A stretch of 23,828 bases of DNA from a virus: the IMG/VR virus record IMGVR_UViG_3300012984_000280, positions 1 through 23,828 of that record; one strand, written 5' to 3'. The notes beneath the pieces were generated by a model, which searched no databases, was not told where the DNA came from, and saw only the letters and a program-made list of their open reading frames with translations. A program made the translations under genes and the position numbers. Position 1 is the stretch's first letter. Every line of letters begins with the position of its first letter. Positions 1 to 7,004 of this stretch are shown piece after piece.

Positions 1-165
1 GCGATGTTCGGTCACCTCGACGTAAACCGGGTCGAGCTTGGAGCGGCCTTCACGCGCCTCGCCTGGTGGCGGCAGCTCGGTGTAGAGGCCGACGAAATGC
101 CGCGACAGAGCGCAGATGCACTCGCCGAGCAAACCCGGGAATTCGGGTGATGCGCGAGAAATCAC
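1..165 (-). CDS. 5' end of an unrecognised gene (partial)
   Basis: Fifty-five codons from a GTG at 165 run to the left edge with no stop. The ribosome site TAGGAG lies seven bases before the start, one of the better ones in the window. The protein begins M-I-S-R-A-S-P-E-F-P-G-L-L-G-E and includes C-I-C-A-L-S-R-H-F-V-G-L-Y-T-E-L-P-P-P-G. No motif is recognised. Its place after the holin-like gene makes a lysis role possible, but no endolysin signature is seen in this part. Confidence 0.55.
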   Translation of the reverse strand, partial: MISRASPEFPGLLGECICALSRHFVGLYTELPPPGEAREGRSKLDPVYVEVTEHR

Positions 166-266
166 GGGCCAGCTCCTAGCGCTTCTTCTTCCCGGCCCGC
201 GCTGCCGCAATCAGCCAGAGCAGCAATGCAGCCCGCCAGTACCACGGCGCATCCCGCACGGATCAC
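162..266 (-). CDS. Alternative 34-residue frame over the same bases (lipobox-like)
   Basis: A GTG-started frame in a different phase, overlapping the holin-like stop as GTGA and the next start as GTGA, which fits the coupling style of the block. It carries V-V-L-A-G-C near residues 8-13, which resembles a lipobox, and ends in an acidic stretch. Only 21 of 34 codons end in G or C, lower than the 27-residue frame. Either frame, or both as nested genes, could be real; I favour the shorter one. Confidence 0.22.
   Translation of the reverse strand: MIRAGCAVVLAGCIAALADCGSAGREEEALGAGP
176..259 (-). CDS. 27-residue membrane micro-protein with basic tail
   Basis: A GTG-started frame of 27 codons three bases after the holin-like stop. 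It has the polar, Trp-rich opening R-D-A-P-W-Y-W-R, a hydrophobic run A-A-L-L-L-W-L-I-A-A-A and the basic end R-A-G-K-K-K-R, a plausible single membrane helix. Twenty-two of 27 codons end in G or C. The stop TAG forms part of the ribosome site (TAGGAG) of the next gene. A second frame over the same bases (162-266) is an alternative, so the confidence is limited. Confidence 0.4.
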   Translation of the reverse strand: MRDAPWYWRAALLLWLIAAARAGKKKR

Positions 267-517
267 GGTGCCTCTTTGCTGATGACTTCAGCGACGCGCG
301 ACGCAACCGCCTGCTCGACCTTGGCGGCCGTTCCGAATGCGGGCAAATAGTGCGCAATGCCGCCAACGGCGCCCGCTGCAGCCGCAATCGCGAGACCGCG
401 CAGGGTGAATGGCGGGTTCGCCAGCGCCTGCTCGAGCGCGACCAGCGCGGCGCTGAGAACGCCAACCACGAATCCGGAGAGGGCTTGTTTTTGAGAGGGG
501 GTGATCTTCAAATTCAT
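263..517 (-). CDS. Holin-like two-helix membrane protein
   Basis: An 84-residue protein starting at the ATG that overlaps the previous stop (ATGA); a longer upstream frame is a shadow. A polar N terminus with Lys (M-N-L-K-I-T-P-S-Q-K-Q) is followed by a membrane segment at about 13-33 (F-V-V-G-V-L-S-A-A-L-V-A-L), a short Pro/Thr/Arg turn, and a second at about 40-60 (L-A-I-A-A-A-A-G-A-V-G-G). The C terminus is a charged amphipathic helix. Size and two-segment layout suit a class II type holin, which opens the inner membrane at lysis. It lies near the end of the late block, the usual lysis position, but no endolysin is visible inside the window to confirm it. Confidence 0.5.
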   Translation of the reverse strand: MNLKITPSQKQALSGFVVGVLSAALVALEQALANPPFTLRGLAIAAAAGAVGGIAHYLPAFGTAAKVEQAVASRVAEVISKEAP

Positions 518-861
518 GGGATATCCTCCTGAACCGCGACCGCGGATAAAACCTGAGCTGTTGCGAGCTTCACTTGCAGCAGCGGCGCCTGTGCCTTCAG
601 CGGGGCAGCAAGCGCATTGACGACGGCCGGCAGCCCGAGCTGTGCAATCGCCACATCCGACACAAGCATGGAGGAATTGTCGGCTCGTAGCTCGCAGTAG
701 CTGCAACCTGGAACGGACTGGCCAAGCAGTATTCGCGCGGCCCAGTCTGGCGGAATATCGACGTGCAAACCTAGGCCTACATGATATCCGCGCACAGGCG
801 GGTCAACCGTGTTGCAAATATTAGCATCTAGCTGAATTGCCCCAGATTGAATCAGCTTCAT
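514..861 (-). CDS. 115-residue protein before the holin-like gene, function unknown
   Basis: Coupled to the fibre gene and to the next gene by ATGA overlaps. The first half (about 1-60) is mixed and contains three cysteines (N-I-C-N-T; G-C-S-Y-C-E-L). The second half is a long Ala/Leu/Val-rich helical stretch (V-A-I-A-Q-L-G-L-P-A-V-V-N-A-L). The N-terminal half shares the lower G+C and A/T-ending codons of the fibre gene, the rest does not, so a composition border falls inside this gene. It could be a fibre-assembly or a lysis-region protein; nothing specific is recognised. Confidence 0.6.
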   Translation of the reverse strand: MKLIQSGAIQLDANICNTVDPPVRGYHVGLGLHVDIPPDWAARILLGQSVPGCSYCELRADNSSMLVSDVAIAQLGLPAVVNALAAPLKAQAPLLQVKLATAQVLSAVAVQEDIP

Positions 862-1862
862 AGCTGCACAATCCCTTGAAAGTACTGCGAAACAGCAGAA
901 TCTACATCTGGGAAACTAGCCACTGCACCAGGCACCCAGGCAACCAATGCGATCTCTACGTTGGCAGGAAAAGCAATAGAAGCAACACCGCCGTAGCTCA
1001 TGTCAGAATCAGCCGAATTGCCTGCGTTAGTGCCCGTTACAGCAGCCGTCGATCCGACCTTGAGAGCATCGCTAGTCGATCCAGTCCAATTGACGATCGC
1101 CCGGTACCACTGATTTAAGGCTTTCCCGGCCTGCCCGTTAGCAAAAGCACCATTATTGTACATCGTAGGATCGTTTGCGTTGGTTGGATTTCCGAAACGC
1201 GAATAAAACGCATGCCCAGTGGATCCGCCGAACACACCCGCTTGTGTGCCCACAGTACCGGTCCAGCGAAATACGAGGTACGTAGAGTGCGGTGTTGTTG
1301 CCGGCGCCGGCAGTGCTAGCGTGGGCGACCTAAGATACGTTGAGCGGGAGGCTTCAAATGTCGCTGTTGTTCTTGTACCCAGCAGACCAAACAAAGGTTG
1401 AGCCGGAGCCGAAACCTGCAAAGCCGTCTTGTTGTTTGGTGATTGATCAGCAATGGCTGCGTACTTCAGTTTCCAGAAGTTTCCAGAAGTTGCCGCCCCG
1501 GCGTTAATCGTGAGCGTCACCCCGTCGCCAGCACCAGTGAGAACCAGCGTCCCAGTACTGATTCCAGACATGGCCGGTGTGCTGCCCAGGTCGTAATAGA
1601 TCTCGTACGTCCAAACACCCAGCGCGCCGCTCGATGTGGCTTTGACCCAGATCGGAACCGGCGGGCCCGTAAGACTACCCGCGGCAGTGATTACCGGACC
1701 AGCGCCGCCCACGTCATGTAGCGTGCCCGCGTACGTTGCACCTCGATCGAATTGCAGTACTTGATATGCTGCAGCGAAAGAGGGCAAGCCCGCGAAATTC
1801 CCATTGAACCGGTTCAGCGGGCTTGCTCGACGGTTCCCATGAACAGCTCGTCGAGCAATCAT
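858..1862 (-). CDS. Tail fibre or spike with LamG-like (lectin) C terminus
   Basis: A 334-residue protein starting at the ATG that overlaps the previous stop (TGATG). The first about 35 residues are basic and then beta-rich. Residues about 55-130 contain a strand-rich repeat-like domain (G-A-L-G-V-W-T-Y-E-I-Y-Y-D-L-G-S-T) common in phage tail proteins. From about 185 to the end the sequence reads like a concanavalin A/LamG sandwich (Y-L-V-F-R-W-T-G; N-Q-W-Y-R-A-I-V-N-W-T-G; V-E-I-A-L-V-A-W). Such domains bind surface sugars, so this is a receptor-binding candidate. Local G+C is low: 33, 29 and 27 of 60 bases at 901-960, 961-1020 and 1141-1200, against 39 of 60 at 17641-17700, which hints at exchange. 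A 10-bp tandem repeat lies inside. Confidence 0.6.
   Translation of the reverse strand: MIARRAVHGNRRASPLNRFNGNFAGLPSFAAAYQVLQFDRGATYAGTLHDVGGAGPVITAAGSLTGPPVPIWVKATSSGALGVWTYEIYYDLGSTPAMSGISTGTLVLTGAGDGVTLTINAGAATSGNFWKLKYAAIADQSPNNKTALQVSAPAQPLFGLLGTRTTATFEASRSTYLRSPTLALPAPATTPHSTYLVFRWTGTVGTQAGVFGGSTGHAFYSRFGNPTNANDPTMYNNGAFANGQAGKALNQWYRAIVNWTGSTSDALKVGSTAAVTGTNAGNSADSDMSYGGVASIAFPANVEIALVAWVPGAVASFPDVDSAVSQYFQGIVQL
1471..1490. repeat. Two-copy 10-bp tandem repeat in the fibre gene
   Basis: The unit ttccagaagt occurs twice in direct succession. Loss of one unit would move the reading frame and meet a TGA stop a few codons on. Two copies only; it may be chance or a minor slippage site. Confidence 0.6.
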
Positions 1863-2278
1863 CAGCCGTCTCGCCCCGCGTTATTGCCGAGGCGTCCGCT
1901 CCACTTGGTGACCTCGAGAGACGTGGGCGCACCGGTGGACGCGCGCGCAAGGTACACAGTCTCGCTTGGTCCAGCCGTAGGCACGAGCACCTGCACGAGC
2001 TCACCTGCCGGTAGCAGCGCCCCTCGCTGCGAACTCAGACCACCAGTAGCGCTCGCAGCAACTGCAGGATCGATCGTTGCCCCGCTGTTCTTGGTGAAGA
2101 AGTAGCGCGAGTCAGCACCGACACTGCGCAGGCCGACGAATTCGCCATACCAGCCCACCGGAATAGGGTCGACGCGACCGCTTCCTGAACCTGCACCGGT
2201 CGCTACCGTGTAGCCGGCGGTGTCGGTCTGATTGGTGCCGTCGCCGAAGCATCCCTTTACGTCGTTTGCTCTGTCCAT
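1862..2278 (-). CDS. Small beta-rich virion protein, function unknown
   Basis: A 138-residue protein coupled on both sides by TGATG overlaps. It opens with M-D-R-A-N-D-V-K-G-C-F-G-D-G and then alternates Gly/Ser/Thr loops with strands (P-V-G-W-Y-G-E-F-V-G-L-R; E-L-V-Q-V-L-V-P-T-A-G). The layout suits a single beta-sandwich. Position before the lectin-like fibre gene suggests a fibre adaptor or a minor tail or capsid protein. No catalytic or membrane motif. Confidence 0.6.
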   Translation of the reverse strand: MDRANDVKGCFGDGTNQTDTAGYTVATGAGSGSGRVDPIPVGWYGEFVGLRSVGADSRYFFTKNSGATIDPAVAASATGGLSSQRGALLPAGELVQVLVPTAGPSETVYLARASTGAPTSLEVTKWSGRLGNNAGRDG

Positions 2279-5184
2279 CAGGTGTCCTGCTGTTGCGCGC
2301 TTGGTAAGCGCATGGAATTGGTGGCCTTGGTCGCGTCGATGCTGCTCTGCGGCGCAGGCTGCACCGGACGATCGCTCTGCTGTGTTTCGCCCGTCTTCTG
2401 CATGTCGGCGAACGTCTGCTGAATCGCCGCCACGTTCTTCGGCTCAAGCGACGAATCGCCAATGAACCCAAACGCCGTCGAGAGGAAGATGGTCTGCTGA
2501 TACGGCAGGTCTTCTTCACGCTCGGCAACGAAGTCAGCGACCTTGCTGCGCAGTGCTTGGAACGTCTTCGGATAGAACTGCTGCACAGCGGCTAACGCAT
2601 CTCGGTCGAGTTCTCCGCGCCCCAAGTCCGCGATCACTGCACGCGGATTCACGGCGCCGCGAACGGTAGCCAAGTAGGTGCGCATCGCGGTCGGCGGCAC
2701 CATCGGCTTCACTGAGCGAGGCGTGAGCGACTTTGCGGGCGAGTTCGCAGCTGGCGGGATCGCCTGCGCCAAGTGCTGATAGATGTCGAGCAGCTTGCGA
2801 CTCGCGGCGCTGCCCACATCGGGGTATTGCGCGCTCAAGCCCTCAACCGTTCCGGACACGTGCTGCCCAGCAATCTCCGGCGTAGCGAGCCTGCGCACTT
2901 GCTCAATCGTTTCATTGAACTGCTTGGCTAGCGCTGGAACCGCCGCGGGCGGGCGCGGCATGTCGTGGGCGCGGCCGGTCTCTACTGCGCGCGGTGAGGC
3001 TTCGAGAGCAGCAATCGAGCTCGCGGCTTCCGTCGTCTTTCCGGTCAGCTTTCGCGCCGTCGATTCGAGCGTGCCGCCCATCTCGGACGCGTCTCGGGCG
3101 AGAGCTGCGAGTGTCGCATTCCCGCGTGTGCGCATCAGGTTGTTCGCGAGCGCGGTCGCGCCGCCGTAGACGAGGCCGCCAAGGGTATGCCCCGATACGG
3201 CGGAAGCCAGAAACGCCGCAATACCAGTGCCGTGGTCGCTCGGGCTCAGTAGGCGATTGCCGTGGTTGATGGTCTTTTTGGCGACCTCACGCAGCGAGAG
3301 CATCGAGTGCAGCTGGCGGGTTAGCGTCTTGTAAGCGTTGGGGTCTTCGCCGAGCGCCGCCAGCGCTGACTCGGCCTTGCCATCCAAATACGTCTTGAGC
3401 TCGCGCTCCATTTTCTCCAGGTACGCAGCGGCTTTCGGCGGCTGCGGCGGGATGCCGCCTGCGCTGCCTGCGCGTGGCTGGAACACGTCGCGCAGACGCT
3501 CTTGCCAGTCTTTGAGCGCGAGGAATCCGGTGCGCTCAGGCGGCAGCGGCGGAGCGACCTCGCGAACCGCGCGAATGTCAGGGCCGGCCTTGGTCAAAGC
3601 GATCGGCATCACCTCATCAGAGACCGCGTTCCCCTCTCTGTCGAAATGGATAACTCGCGCATCGATACTCGTTTCGCCGCGCTCAGCCGCAAGCAGCAGT
3701 CGATGTCTACCATCCCCAACCTGCGGACCGACGTCAGGCCAGACATCAATTCTAGGAGGCCCAAGCCGGTTTCCGGTTTCCGGATGCGCGCGCAGATGCT
3801 CGAAAGAGCTTTCCCGAAGCCCCCGCCGATTGATGGCATCGGCATTCACCTCGATCGTCGGGGCTTGCGCGGCACCCTCAATTTCAACCGGCTCGAGCAA
3901 ATACCCAAGCTGCTTGTCGACCGCGCGAGCCTTGCCGCGATCGGGCCCGTTCTTTAGTGCCTTGTACCAGTCCGAAGACTTCACCTGCTCGACGAATTCG
4001 CGCGCGCTCGGCGCTGCCTTCTGTGCAGCTGGGTTGCTCTGCAGTGCGGAATCAATCTCGCTCATCACGCCGTTGCGCTTGGCGCCCACCTCTTCCACCG
4101 CGTGACTCAGCTTCGCGGCAATGTCGTCAACCTTGTCACCCTTGGCGATGAGCGGTTGCCCGGCGTGCTCGCCGGTTTGCATCGTGTAGTGGAGAGCATC
4201 CGTCGTCGCTTGCGGCGCGAACTTGTCGAGTTTGCGCAACTCCGCCTGTCCACCGATCGCACGCCCCGCGTGCTCCTTGGCGACCTTTTCGAGCGAGCCC
4301 TTCGAGCGCGTGAGCGCAGCTCCGCCAAGCTCGCCGATCGCGCCCAATGTCGCCCCAAGGCCAGCGCCGAGTAGCGCGCCGTGCCCGAGGCCTGAGACGA
4401 AGTTTTCGACCGTTTGGTCATGGTCTTCGAGCGCCTGGTCGCTGATTGCGCCCTGAGCGCCGTACAAGCCGCCCTCGACGGCTCCCTGCGCGCCGAGTTC
4501 GGCCGCCCGCTTCAGGGTCTTTGCGGCGACTCCTTTGCCGCCCAGCGATTCCAGGCCCCTAGCGACGCCACGCTCGACGATGCTTCCGGCACCGCTGATA
4601 GCTCGCGGAACCGTGCCCGCGGCCCGTCCTGTGGCGCGTAGCGCGGCCCCAAGCCCATCCGCTGCCTTGAGCGCACTTGCGGCTTCACCCGCTTCAAGCG
4701 CACCGGTACCAAGGGCGGCGCCTTCGGCCCCCGCGCCAGCGCCCCCAGAGAGCAGCAGGGGAGCAATTGCGCCGGCCACCTCGCCGACACCGCTGGAAAT
4801 GGGGTTCTGGCGCTTCAGCGCCCCGAGGGCGTTCGCCGTTTCGGAGCCACCCAGCGCGCGCGCCGCAACGTCGGAGCCGCCAAAGGTGAGGGTCCGCGCT
4901 GCACCGGCCGCCGCCGCCTTGGCCTCGTTGCCAAAGCCCTTGCCGTACTGCCGTTTCTCGTTGACTGCCGCGAGCTCGTCCGGGTTGACGATCCTAATTC
5001 CCGGGTGCGTCACGTCTGCGGCGTCAACGGTGATGAGCCGATCGCGGGCGTCACGCGCGAAGACGCGCTGTCCCTTCGCAAAGAAGGCTTTTCCAGCGGC
5101 TGCAGCTTCGGCGTACTGCTCCGGCGGGATGACCTTGCCGTCCTCCGTGTACGCTTGCGGCTGAACGAGTGCGGGCTCGGCCAT
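2278..5184 (-). CDS. Ejection-type protein with internal ParB/sulfiredoxin-like domain
   Basis: A 968-residue protein, third of the ejection-type set. Residues 85-290 are Gly/Ala-rich and hydrophobic in stretches (A-G-A-I-A-P-L-L-L-S-G-G-A-G; L-L-G-A-G-L-G-A-T-L-G), compatible with membrane insertion. Residues about 441-520 look like a ParB/sulfiredoxin-like fold: a strand with T-I-E-V, then P-P-R-I-D-V, then the signature V-G-D-G-R-H-R-L-L-L-A-A-E-R-G (489-503) and a closing strand. In this stretch AGA, CCT and ATT codons appear that are unusual for the gene. After it come a Pro-rich linker, helices, another hydrophobic patch (I-A-A-F-L-A-S-A-V-S, 655-664) and a Gln/Thr-rich end. No lytic transglycosylase motif is seen. 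ParB-like domains are known in polyvalent phage proteins delivered into hosts; whether this one is a nuclease is unknown. Overlaps neighbours as TAATG and TGATG. Confidence 0.65.
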   Translation of the reverse strand: MAEPALVQPQAYTEDGKVIPPEQYAEAAAAGKAFFAKGQRVFARDARDRLITVDAADVTHPGIRIVNPDELAAVNEKRQYGKGFGNEAKAAAAGAARTLTFGGSDVAARALGGSETANALGALKRQNPISSGVGEVAGAIAPLLLSGGAGAGAEGAALGTGALEAGEAASALKAADGLGAALRATGRAAGTVPRAISGAGSIVERGVARGLESLGGKGVAAKTLKRAAELGAQGAVEGGLYGAQGAISDQALEDHDQTVENFVSGLGHGALLGAGLGATLGAIGELGGAALTRSKGSLEKVAKEHAGRAIGGQAELRKLDKFAPQATTDALHYTMQTGEHAGQPLIAKGDKVDDIAAKLSHAVEEVGAKRNGVMSEIDSALQSNPAAQKAAPSAREFVEQVKSSDWYKALKNGPDRGKARAVDKQLGYLLEPVEIEGAAQAPTIEVNADAINRRGLRESSFEHLRAHPETGNRLGPPRIDVWPDVGPQVGDGRHRLLLAAERGETSIDARVIHFDREGNAVSDEVMPIALTKAGPDIRAVREVAPPLPPERTGFLALKDWQERLRDVFQPRAGSAGGIPPQPPKAAAYLEKMERELKTYLDGKAESALAALGEDPNAYKTLTRQLHSMLSLREVAKKTINHGNRLLSPSDHGTGIAAFLASAVSGHTLGGLVYGGATALANNLMRTRGNATLAALARDASEMGGTLESTARKLTGKTTEAASSIAALEASPRAVETGRAHDMPRPPAAVPALAKQFNETIEQVRRLATPEIAGQHVSGTVEGLSAQYPDVGSAASRKLLDIYQHLAQAIPPAANSPAKSLTPRSVKPMVPPTAMRTYLATVRGAVNPRAVIADLGRGELDRDALAAVQQFYPKTFQALRSKVADFVAEREEDLPYQQTIFLSTAFGFIGDSSLEPKNVAAIQQTFADMQKTGETQQSDRPVQPAPQSSIDATKATNSMRLPSAQQQDT

Positions 5185-7004
5185 TATTCGACCACCTCTT
5201 GCGCCGACTCAGGCACATCGCTGTCATCGGGTCCGGAATCGCCGGCACTTGGCGCGCCTCGTCCGAGCGATTCCTTGTTCGCCTTGATTTGGTCCTGCAT
5301 CTGGCGCTTGAGCTCGTTGAGCTTCGCTGCTGCGCCTGGTGAGCGGAAGAAGTGTTCGGGGTCGCCGACCATGCGCTCGATGTTCTGCTTGGTGGCTTCC
5401 TGGAACGTGGCGACGCCCATCGCGTCGTGAGCTTCGAACACCAGGCCGCCGAGCAGCGACTCAGCACGCGCGCGGTCATCGTCGCCCCAGGCGCGAGACG
5501 ATGCCGACGAGGTGAGCTGCTGCAGCCGATCGATTTTGCCGATCGCCTCATGCGCTGAGCGCACCACGCGCTGTGCCGCCGTCTTTTCCTTGGCGTTGCC
5601 TGCATAGCGCACGGAGCCGTCAGGGAAGCGCACAGCAAGAGGCGAATTGTCCGACGACGCCAGCGGCTTGCCGTGTACGTCGGTCTTCCCGTTGAGATAG
5701 TCCGAGGTCTGCTTGGCTTCGGCTGCCGCCTTGAGCCCGCGTAAGAAGCTGCCGCCACCGCCGCCCGCTGCGCGCTGCTGCAGCGTGTCTTCAACGGCCT
5801 TTTCGCCAGCCATCTGGATCGCCTGCGCCTTGAGCTGCTGCCGCTGAAGGGCGCCGGCCTGCAAGGCCTCCTGACCCTTCGCATAGGCGTCCGCGTTGCC
5901 GATTTGGTCCAGCTGGTTGGCTAGCATCGCATCGCGCACGGCGTAGGCTCGCGCGCGCATGTCGTTTTCGGCCATCTCGGGCGTGCCGTACAGCGCGAGG
6001 GCCTGTCCATATTGGTTGTCCGCTCGCGCTGCCGTGTCCTTCGATCGCTCATACTTTTCGCGCTCGGTTTGCATCCAGCGATCGATCGAGTCGTTCGCCA
6101 TCTTGAGCCCGACGTTTTCGCCGCCGCGCAGTCCCTGAACATAGCCGCCAAGCGCAATTGCGAGCCCGGTAGCAACCTGCGAAGCGACGCCGCGCTCGCC
6201 CCAATACCGATGCAGGTCTGGCGGGGGCATCGTCGCGACCTCTTGCTCGCGCTGGTCCCGCGTCGTTTGCAGCTGTTGCAAGCGCTCGTTGATGGCCTGA
6301 CGCTGCATGCGCTGGTCAATAACGTCATCCATTTGCCGCGTGAGTTCAGCGTCTCGGCGATCGGTCAGCTCCCTCGCGCTCGCGTTGTGCGTCTCCAGGT
6401 TCGCCGCTTGCGTTCTTTCGAGCTCGTTGCCACGTCGGTTGATGTCCGCGCTCAGTTCTTCCGGAACCGTGCCGTAAGTCGTATATTTCTCGGTGCGCTT
6501 GCCAAGTGCGAGACCTGGCTTTCCGCCACCGCCTCCACCGCGCACGGCCTCGCGAAACGCCAGTTCTTGCTCGGGCGTTAGCGTGAGTTCGCTGCCGCCT
6601 GCAGACTGTTCGCGCTCACCTCGTGGCGCCGAATGCGCAGCTAGTTCCGGGCCAGGTCCGCCGCTCGTTTCCCCTGGGAGAGGGACATCGAACTTGGATC
6701 GGTTCGCTGGCCCGGAATCGTGGGATTGCGGGGCGCGACTGAGCAAGTCGCGCAACACCCGTGCGTTTTCCTCTTGCGGTGTCCGCGGCGCGCCAAACAC
6801 GCCAGCGCCGCCACCAAGATCGCGCGGGTCCCCACTGCCGGGACCAGCCGCCGCGAGCGCTGACATTGCCGAGCGCTGGGCGTTCGCCGAAATCTCAGTG
6901 TGCCCCATCGCCTGTAGCTGCGCGGGTGACAACGCCATCGGCATCACCGTGCCATCAGGCAGATGCACGTCGGAGAGCCCATCAGCGCGGAGCGAATAGG
7001 CCAC
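5184..7004 (-). CDS. Ejection-type coiled-coil virion protein
   Basis: A 606-residue protein with a GTG start directly abutting the previous stop, and a stop overlapping the next start (TAATG). The first about 140 residues are Pro/Gly/Ser-rich and likely flexible. Residues about 180-255 and 300-410 are long charged coiled coils (R-R-D-A-E-L-T-R-Q-M-D-D-V-I-D-Q-R-M). Between them lies a hydrophobic stretch (A-T-G-L-A-I-A-L-G-G-Y-V, about 278-289) that could be a membrane-active segment. The C terminus is acidic (S-G-P-D-D-S-D-V-P-E-S). Size, place in a row of three large proteins after the nozzle, and the helix-hydrophobic-helix layout suit an internal protein ejected with DNA, like P22 gp7/gp20/gp16 or T7 gp14-gp16. 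No enzyme motif is seen. Confidence 0.55.
   Translation of the reverse strand: MAYSLRADGLSDVHLPDGTVMPMALSPAQLQAMGHTEISANAQRSAMSALAAAGPGSGDPRDLGGGAGVFGAPRTPQEENARVLRDLLSRAPQSHDSGPANRSKFDVPLPGETSGGPGPELAAHSAPRGEREQSAGGSELTLTPEQELAFREAVRGGGGGGKPGLALGKRTEKYTTYGTVPEELSADINRRGNELERTQAANLETHNASARELTDRRDAELTRQMDDVIDQRMQRQAINERLQQLQTTRDQREQEVATMPPPDLHRYWGERGVASQVATGLAIALGGYVQGLRGGENVGLKMANDSIDRWMQTEREKYERSKDTAARADNQYGQALALYGTPEMAENDMRARAYAVRDAMLANQLDQIGNADAYAKGQEALQAGALQRQQLKAQAIQMAGEKAVEDTLQQRAAGGGGGSFLRGLKAAAEAKQTSDYLNGKTDVHGKPLASSDNSPLAVRFPDGSVRYAGNAKEKTAAQRVVRSAHEAIGKIDRLQQLTSSASSRAWGDDDRARAESLLGGLVFEAHDAMGVATFQEATKQNIERMVGDPEHFFRSPGAAAKLNELKRQMQDQIKANKESLGRGAPSAGDSGPDDSDVPESAQEVVE

Noticed and set aside
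211-465. Minus-strand frame of 84 codons overlapping the holin-like gene
   Set aside because: Arg/Ser-rich shadow frame; the two-helix membrane protein in the other phase is coupled to its neighbour and is clearly the better gene.
3766-3782. Short ggtttcc tandem repeat in the ParB-like region
   Set aside because: Two copies of a 7-bp unit within coding sequence that reads through normally; not enough to claim a functional repeat.
3338-4105. Plus-strand frame of 255 codons opposite the third ejection-type protein
   Set aside because: Ser/Arg/Ala-rich antisense shadow with no motif and no upstream ribosome site; the minus frame carries the recognisable domain.
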